Shown: positions 57,996 to 64,000 of the stretch, piece after piece | How the letters are laid out: every line of letters begins with the position of its first letter | Numbering within the stretch: position 1 is the stretch's first letter | From: Apoderus coryli | Lineage: Eukaryota; Arthropoda; Insecta; Coleoptera; Attelabidae | Length of the DNA stretch: 64,000 bases | Assembly (NCBI GenBank): GCA_911728435.2 | Contig: OU452206.1 | Coordinates: 372,001-436,000, forward strand | Reading direction: 5' to 3' | Notes under the pieces: generated by a model | Told to the model about the DNA's origin: nothing | Databases searched by the model: none | What the model saw: the letters and a program-made list of their open reading frames with translations, nothing else | Translations under genes and position numbers: made by a program

Positions 57996-58311
57996 ACTTG
58001 TTCTAACGTTTAAATAAATTTCGTTTAATTAGTAGAAAAAATTAAAATTATTTAAAAAAATTTACCATGTTTTTCAACAACTTGATTTTCATCGAAAACT
58101 TCCTTGTTACAGTTACTATTATTATTATATTCCTATACGAACATATTAATTTATTTAAAGTAAGTAAGAAACATTTCGGTTTGGTCGCAACCAGCGATAT
58201 ACCAAAAGGACATTGGGATTGCGTATAGGTAGGATTATTAATTATACTAACGAGCGTACAGTCTGTCTTTGTCGAAAAACGTGAAAAAAAGGGGCCAGTT
58301 AAAGCCACTAA

Positions 58312-58336
58312 GGCCCCAGTTTCGCCGAAGGCGAAA
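58312..58336 (+). other. perfect hairpin in repeat X copy 1
   Basis: CAGTTTCGCC/GGCGAAACTG forms a 10-bp stem with a GAA loop, followed by CAGCGC. The equivalent site in copy 2 (about 61229-61248) keeps the stem with a different sequence. Confidence 0.6.
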
Positions 58337-58422
58337 CTGCAGCGCTGCCTATTATATAAAATTTCCTTTTTGCACACGGGAAAGGTGTACTTTACAAAGG
58401 TGATTCAGTGCATTAAAATTAT

Positions 58423-58524
58423 GTATTTTATGAATATATTTACATCTACAGAAACGAAATTAAAGAGTGAGAAGGAGGTGGATAACTTTTTCTACGAGGA
58501 AAATAAAGAAAAAAGCACTATATA
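58423..58524 (+). pseudogene. broken copy of the conserved short frame of repeat X
   Basis: An ATG-led frame of about 34 codons aligns without gaps to the frame at 61328-61585. It shares T-K-L-K-S-E and F-Y-E-E-N-K-E-K-S-T-I, then meets a stop where copy 2 continues. Similarity resumes after it (N-T-C-F-G-A-V-D-R-Y-K-N-N-L-K-V). Confidence 0.45.
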
Positions 58525-59131
58525 ATTACTGCTATTGCTTTTAAATAAATACCTGTTTTGGTGCTGTGGATAGGTACAAAAACAATTTGAAAGTTACGTA
58601 CAAGCATATTTGGGACGCCGCTGTGTAATTGTTGTAAACATGTAATTATTAGCGCACATAATTTTAAACACTTTCATACCAAACACATTTGTAGGATTAG
58701 TTGAAAAATGCGAGAAAAATTAAAAAAAAATCTTAAGAATGACAAACACTTTTTTTTTTAAGATGTCGCACTGTTCACGGAAACAGGAAATTAACTGTGT
58801 TATTTTACTGTGTTGCCATGCTCCCACATAAACCATTTTTAAATAATTTTACTATTTATTATTATTTATAAATATTACAAAATTTTTCCACAGGTGTATC
58901 GATAAAAAGAGGTTAGGTTACAATATTCTTATTCTGCATTACGACATCTAATAGGTTATTTTATAGTTAGAAATTGAAGTGAGTTACCTAGGTGATAATA
59001 TGCAAATTTAGCTCAGCTGAATTGAGTTGTAGTAGTGAGTTCTGACGGATTTCACAATATCTGTAGGTACATACTTACGCTGGCTGCATGTGAATTAAAG
59101 CAGTATTATTTGTCTTTGTTTATCTCATTGC

Positions 59132-59422
59132 GTGACAAATTTTGCTTCACTTTATCACAAATATTCGCAGCTTGATATAAGTGGACTTATTGTCATCTGT
59201 GGAACAATACTATTATTTAAAATGACGTCATACGTACGACGTACGTATCTGGGACCGAGAGAATTTGATCATTTGTTTTGGATGACGTCATATTGTTTAT
59301 CTTACGATTTATTTACCAAAAAATTAGAGTACCGAATTTATTCTTACGTTACAAAGAACTGGATAAAATACAAGTCTCATTACCTACCTACCTGTTTATG
59401 TCCAAAAACTAATTACAGATGA
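59132..59422 (+). other. unassigned open stretch with TGACGTCA palindromes
   Basis: An open stretch of 96 codons without family motifs, probably chance. It contains two TGACGTCA palindromes (59223 and 59283) and an ACGTACGACGTACGT string. I do not call it a gene. Confidence 0.25.
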
Positions 59423-60070
59423 TGACCTAGATCAAAAACATTCAATGAAACAAAATAGGTACGTAATTTTGTTAAGTTTAAGTCTTAAAGTAAGTATAGC
59501 CATTATATATATTCATATAAATAGCACAGAATAAGTAATATTCTGTGTAAATAGTACTTATCATGTTTTTATTTAAATACACCAAAATTATAAACCGTAA
59601 ATACAACAAATCAATATAGAATTAACTACACTTTGTATTTTATACACCACGTATTATTATTATTAGCGGATGCTGATGACCAAATTTCCATTTCCAAATT
59701 GATTTCTGTCTCTTGCCTGTAGGTCCATATTTTGAATGCTTCAAGTTATTTCGTTTTTTTTAAGTTACCGCCTAAGCGAGTACTAACTGTTATTGGCCTC
59801 TTGCCCTTTCTCAGTAGGATACAGCCAGCACAGTTTATTTTTATCAAATATAGTTACAAGTTACAATGCATACTACTACTGTTTACTTTTAACCTCCAAG
59901 CCCCATAATATAACCTATTTATTTATGACGTGAAACTAGAAGTGTCAACCAAACAAAAATAAGTTACACCAACGTTAGAAAGAAATATTACCAAATTATG
60001 AAAAACCAACGAAGCCAAAATACAAGATACTGTAGTCCCAAAAATAACGTCCACCACTATTAAAGTTAAC
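59423..60070. other. AT-rich region without recognisable features
   Basis: No coding signature, tRNA or repeat identified on either strand. Confidence 0.4.
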
Positions 60071-61010
60071 GTTATTTTAACATCTGGCTATACGCTAAGT
60101 ATTTCTCAGATTATAACAACATTAATTAATAATCAGCATGTACAGGGTGACACAAAAAATATTAATTAGTCCACATTTAAGAAATTTTAAATGTATAGAA
60201 ATTTATATACGGGGTGATTCAAAAATGTATTTCTTTATTTTGATAAGACGAAAAAATTAATATTTTGAATAATTTTTTGATTTCTTTAGATTTCAATTCA
60301 AGATTTCATTGAATGTTAAATTATGACCTCCTAGAGGTTATCTACGGGGTAACTCAAAAATGTTTATTAATGTTATTTATTAGTTAAGACTTTTAGACAT
60401 GGCAAAACCTTATCAGCGAGAGGTGACTTTTTATTTTCTTTAAAAGAGACATTTTTAGCATAGGCTTTAAATTTATATACGGGGTGAGTCAAAAATGTAT
60501 TTCATCACTTTGTTAATAATAGATCAGGTGTTGGAGGGCAGCATAACCAACTAGGTACGTACATTAGGACAGTGTTGCCTACGTTATCTGTTATATAAAG
60601 GGCAAAGCAATAAATTTCAGAGTTTTTTAGATTAGTTGATGAAATTATTGCATAGGGTGGTGAAACCTGTGATGTACGGGGTAACTCAAAAATGTTTCTA
60701 TTTATTTTCAATATTTTTAGGTATAGTAAAACGTAATAGAAAAATTTTCCTGGCTATGCGCTAAGTATTTATCAGATTTTAACGACATTAATTAATAAGC
60801 ACCAAATTAGCATAGGCTCTAAATTTATATACGGGGTGAGTCAAGAATGTTTTTCATTATTTTGGACAAAAAAATAATATTTTGAATAATTTTTTGATTT
60901 CTTTGGATTTCAATTCAAGATTTCTTTGAAAGTTAAACTATAATCCCCTATAGGCTATCTACGGGGTAACTCAAAAATGTTTCTATTTATTTTCAATAAT
61001 AGAAACATTT
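60070..61010. repeat. dimeric tandem repeat with ACGGGGTRACTCAAAAATG motif
   Basis: Two diverged repeats of about 0.6-0.7 kb. The motif occurs six times (about 60209, 60344, 60479, 60676, 60831 and 60960) and alternates between a TATACGGGGTGA form and a CTACGGGGTAAC form. Longer stretches also repeat, for example GGCTATRCGCTAAGTATT at about 60087 and 60752. A related TACAGGGTGACACAAAAAAT at 60141 suggests descent from transposon ends. Confidence 0.7.
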
Positions 61011-61164
61011 TCAGATTTTCCTTGAAATTTTTTTTCATGTTTTTTTCTTGATTTTTTTTTAATTTTTTTTTTTATAACCCTCAATGACTTTTTTCATAGA
61101 TAAAACTACCACACAACGACTGGGAAATCCCGCAGGGATTTCCTGTTAATATATAATAAAGAGT

Positions 61165-63470
61165 ACTTCGCGTCTTTGTCTAAAATTGGCAAAAAAAGTC
61201 CCAATTTAGAGCCACTAAAATAAAAGTTCGGCCGGGAGGCCGAACAGCAGCGCCACCTATATTGAAAATTGCTTTTTTAAACTTTTACATCTACTATTTT
61301 CCAAACGTCAATGACTTTGATAAAATTATGTATTTTAATAATATATTTAGATCTACAAAAACGAAATTAAAGAGTGAGCAAGAGGGAAGTACGATTTTCT
61401 ACGAGGAAAATAAAGAAAAAAGCACTATAAAGTACTGCTATTACTTTGAAATAAATACCTGTTTTGGTGCTGTGGATAGGTACAAAAACAATTTGAAAGT
61501 TAACTACAAGCATATTTGTGGTGCCTCTATGCCATTTTACTCTCCTATATCCTCAATTATTGCTTATTTCTTCGTATTTATTTAATTTCATTAAATGTAC
61601 CAGATTCTGATGCCGACTCGTACATTTTAGTACGTTTGTGTCAGTAAGAATGTTCTTTTGCATTTTCATAAACAAATAGACAATGTCACGGTTTCAAACA
61701 ACACGTTTAATATAGCACATAAGATTTAAAACACTGTGATACACGTAACAATTACAAAATAATTTGCAAAAACAGCAAAAAACCATAAAAAAGGCTTATC
61801 TATGACAGCATTTTTCTTTCAAGGGGTCGACACCGACACAAAATGTAGAAAATCAATAATTTCAAATGTCTATTTTAGATCATGTGACACAGCGAATGTT
61901 TTTTTACACTTTTACAAACAAATAGACAATGTCACACTTTAAAACAACATGTAATTATTAGCGCACATAATTTTAAACACTTTCATACCGAACACATTTG
62001 TAGGATAAGCACAGAATGCCAGAAAAATCAACAAAAATCTTAAGAATGACAAACATTTTTTTTAAGATGTCGCCCTGTTCACGGAAACAGGAAATTAACT
62101 GTGTTATTTAACTGTGGTGCCAAACTCCCACATAAACCATTATTATATCATTTTACTATTATTTATTATTATTTATAAATATTACATAATTTTTTCCTCA
62201 GGTGACTATAATAAAAAGAGGTTAGAATCTATATCATGTCAATAACACACTACTAATATCATTGCCTACATTCTCAAATCAGCTACTTACTTATGCAACA
62301 TATTGAGATTAGGTAATTTCTTGGTTAACTGTCAATAGAATTTATACAAGAACGATGTATGAGAGATAATTGAACAAAACATGCTGATATTTTACCAATA
62401 AATATTCACATTACCAAGTCGTTTTTCTCAAGAGTTTCTCTGATCCAAAAATCTCATTTATCTCATTTACAGACATTAAAATAAAATTCTTTCATACGTA
62501 CGTGAAACTAGCTAAATACCCGTTGGTGAAGGCCATTAACGAACGAATGAACGAACGAAGCTAATAATAATTTTGACGTTCCGTGTATAAAAAATAAAGT
62601 GAGTTGAGTGGTAGGTGATCATGTCACATCGATTCAGTTAAACTCCTCATAATGCTTTATAGTCAATGATATTGTGGTTGAAGCTAAGCACAGTGTATTG
62701 AAATAGCATATCATCGGTTCCGTTCTCTCGTAAGTGCAATGCAAGTGATATGAGCGGTAGGTGACATCACACCAGCGGATCTGAGGTAGTAGAAGGATAT
62801 CGCCAATTATCTTCAATTGTACATATATTCAAATTATAGGCTGTTTAATTATGTCAATTATTTTTATAGTGAAGTGAAAATAGTTAATTGGGCCAAAAAT
62901 TGACCAAAAAAGAAGAAGATGAAATCAAATGGCGCCATCTTTCGCAGTATAGACGAACTATACAGTGAATTTTTATAGGTTGCTTTCATATCAGTTCTTT
63001 TAAAAGAACGATTCACTGAACAGGCTATCTCGGAAACCTTTTCTTAAGAACCTTTCCGTTCTTTTCTTAACAACTCTAATTTAAAATCATTGTCTTTACA
63101 AACAGACAATGATGAAATTTATAAATATGCACAATTGAAGTGAAGATATGCCACACTAGCTCAACTGAATTGAGTTGTAGAGCATAAGTTTTATATGAAT
63201 TGTTCAAATTATAGTACATCTGATTAATAAAAATAGTAAATTTTTCTGAAGTGCGGTAAGTGGTAATATACCTATGCTTAATACAATTTTATGTCAATAT
63301 CCTCAAAATTTACTGGAGAGTTTAATAAAACCATTATAAAATAAAATATTGATATACTATTTTGATTTTGCCTAACTCTCATCTTGATCTATGTCAATGT
63401 ATTGTCATCTGTCAAAAAATACTGTTAGTCGCTGTAAATAGACACTTTATTATTTATAATGACGTCAATA
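61165..63470 (+). repeat. unknown repeat family X, copy 2
   Basis: The longer copy of the repeat at 58240-59290, with the same blocks in the same order but larger gaps between them (hairpin 61229, coding-like block 61328-61540, TTAGCGCACATAATT block about 61955-62110, TAGCTCAACTGAATTGAG about 63160, TGACGTCA about 63461). The interior 62230-63090 has no recognisable gene. Confidence 0.5.
61328..61585 (+). CDS. hypothetical short ORF in repeat X
   Basis: From the first ATG the frame gives about 85 residues, Lys/Tyr/Phe-rich, with E-E-N-K-E-K-S-T-I, then Y-F-E-I-N-T-C-F-G-A-V-D-R-Y-K-N-N-L-K-V. The same peptide pattern occurs in a broken form at 58423-58615. It could be an exon of a transposon protein or of a duplicated gene. 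I recognise no domain. Confidence 0.35.
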   Translation: MYFNNIFRSTKTKLKSEQEGSTIFYEENKEKSTIKYCYYFEINTCFGAVDRYKNNLKVNYKHICGASMPFYSPISSIIAYFFVFI

Positions 63471-63780
63471 GTAATTTGAATTTTTATTTTATTCCAGTAA
63501 ACAATTGGAAAAATATTTCTTGATCAACAATTTAGCATTTGAAACATGAATGACATTTTTTGAAATATGGTATATAGTGTTTGATGTTTTTTTCCCATTA
63601 TGAATAGGGCTTTATTGTTAGGTATACATTTGACATTTAGAACAATATCAAGCTATCTGGAAAAACAAGTGAATATCATGATGCTCAAAAAAGGCGCCAA
63701 GCCAGTTCATTTTCTGTTTCAATTGAATAGAAAGTGAATATTAAGATTTCGATTTTGTTAATAGTTTTTTTATATTGAAT
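63471..63780. other. AT-rich region without recognisable features
   Basis: No gene seen. It precedes the possible exon at 63781. Confidence 0.35.
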
Positions 63781-63892
63781 ATGCCACGGAGGAAGAAAAC
63801 CAATTTTTCTACAAGAAAGGGACGCGATAGTTGAGGTAGAATTACCAAAAAGGAAAACGGGAATGTGATATCTGATACCCAGTCCACTGCAG
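63781..63892 (+). pseudogene. possible first exon with splice donor, interrupted
   Basis: ATG at 63781 begins a basic peptide M-P-R-R-K-K-T-N-F, a style seen at the start of Helitron and other transposon proteins. An in-frame TGA follows after 17 codons. The stretch ends at a strong donor-like CAGGTAAGT (about 63890-63898). The window ends before any further exon. Confidence 0.3.
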
Positions 63893-64000
63893 GTAAGTGA
63901 TTCATATTTTATGTACTTCAGTACATTTCAATAACACTTAAATACTAATAATTCCATTTTCTGTTCCACTCTTCTCGTTTTGAACTTGCACATTTCATTT

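Larger units (their letters stand above)
58240..59290 (+). repeat. unknown repeat family X, copy 1
   Basis: Shares ordered blocks with 61165-63470: a hairpin plus CAGCGC block (58312-58350), a coding-like block (58423-58615), a block with TTAGCGCACATAATTTTAAAC (58648-58800), a TAGCTCARCTGAATTGAG block (about 59010), and a TGTCATCTGT...TGACGTCA block (59190-59230). Spacing differs between copies. No known transposon signature. Confidence 0.55.

Noticed and set aside
57210..58377. Two minus-strand frames of 109-116 codons
   Set aside because: No recognisable domains. They overlap decayed transposon sequence and their composition fits chance in AT-rich DNA.
59132..59422. 96-codon plus-strand frame
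   Set aside because: It does not align with an equivalent frame in repeat X copy 2 and shows no motif. Only its TGACGTCA palindromes are of note.
62634..62816. 60-codon minus-strand frame
   Set aside because: Short, with no motif, no duplicate and no supporting context.

Overview
This window looks like repeat-dense, AT-rich chromosomal DNA from an arthropod, most likely an insect and possibly a beetle. The evidence is Penelope-like elements (PLEs) with GIY-YIG endonucleases, insect-type R1/I-like non-LTR remnants with RNase H, Tc1/mariner-type transposase debris with ACAGGGTG-type ends, a Ty3/Gypsy element with a Ser-tRNA-like primer site, and two-copy CCTAA motifs inside a satellite. I see no convincing host gene, tRNA, rRNA, CRISPR array or prokaryotic feature. 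Almost everything identifiable is a retroelement, a transposon relic or a tandem repeat.

Layout. 1-365 is a short palindromic pair of PLE ends (family PLE-3). 455-3223 is the right half of a composite segment called module A here; it carries a decayed DDE transposase and ends in a cluster of GGGCGT-like motifs against a (TA)n tract. 3251-11733 is a head-to-head pair of nearly identical full-length PLEs (PLE-1). From 11760 to 35314 there are three copies of a roughly 6.1-kb unit (module B left half joined to module A right half), separated by (TA)n. The (TA)n tract after the first unit holds a 5.3-kb insertion (segment C, 17887-23177) with GCCTCC motif clusters at both ends; C itself contains a PLE-4 inverted pair around an RT fragment. 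35315-43241 is a longer copy of module B, including a 258-bp satellite array (39478-42760) and its own right end. 43338-48626 is a second PLE-1 array (inverted PLTR, truncated tail, full copy), and 48677-54015 is a head-to-head pair of a second PLE family (PLE-2).

54385-57003 is a 3'-truncated, frameshifted Ty3/Gypsy element on the minus strand. 57360-64000 holds decayed transposon fragments, two diverged copies of an unknown repeat carrying a covarying hairpin and a short conserved reading frame, a dimeric tandem repeat (60070-61010), and a possible first exon near the right edge.

The window is organised around (TA)n tracts. PLE-1 (twice), PLE-2 and segment C all abut (TA)n, and modules A and B end there too. 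All five PLE insertions visible here have both outer ends formed by PLE 3' ends, so each reads as a head-to-head structure. All four PLE families carry a hammerhead-like motif with a 6-bp stem that differs in sequence but is conserved in pairing. The three full-length PLE-1 genes look intact and very young. Most other coding sequence is decayed.
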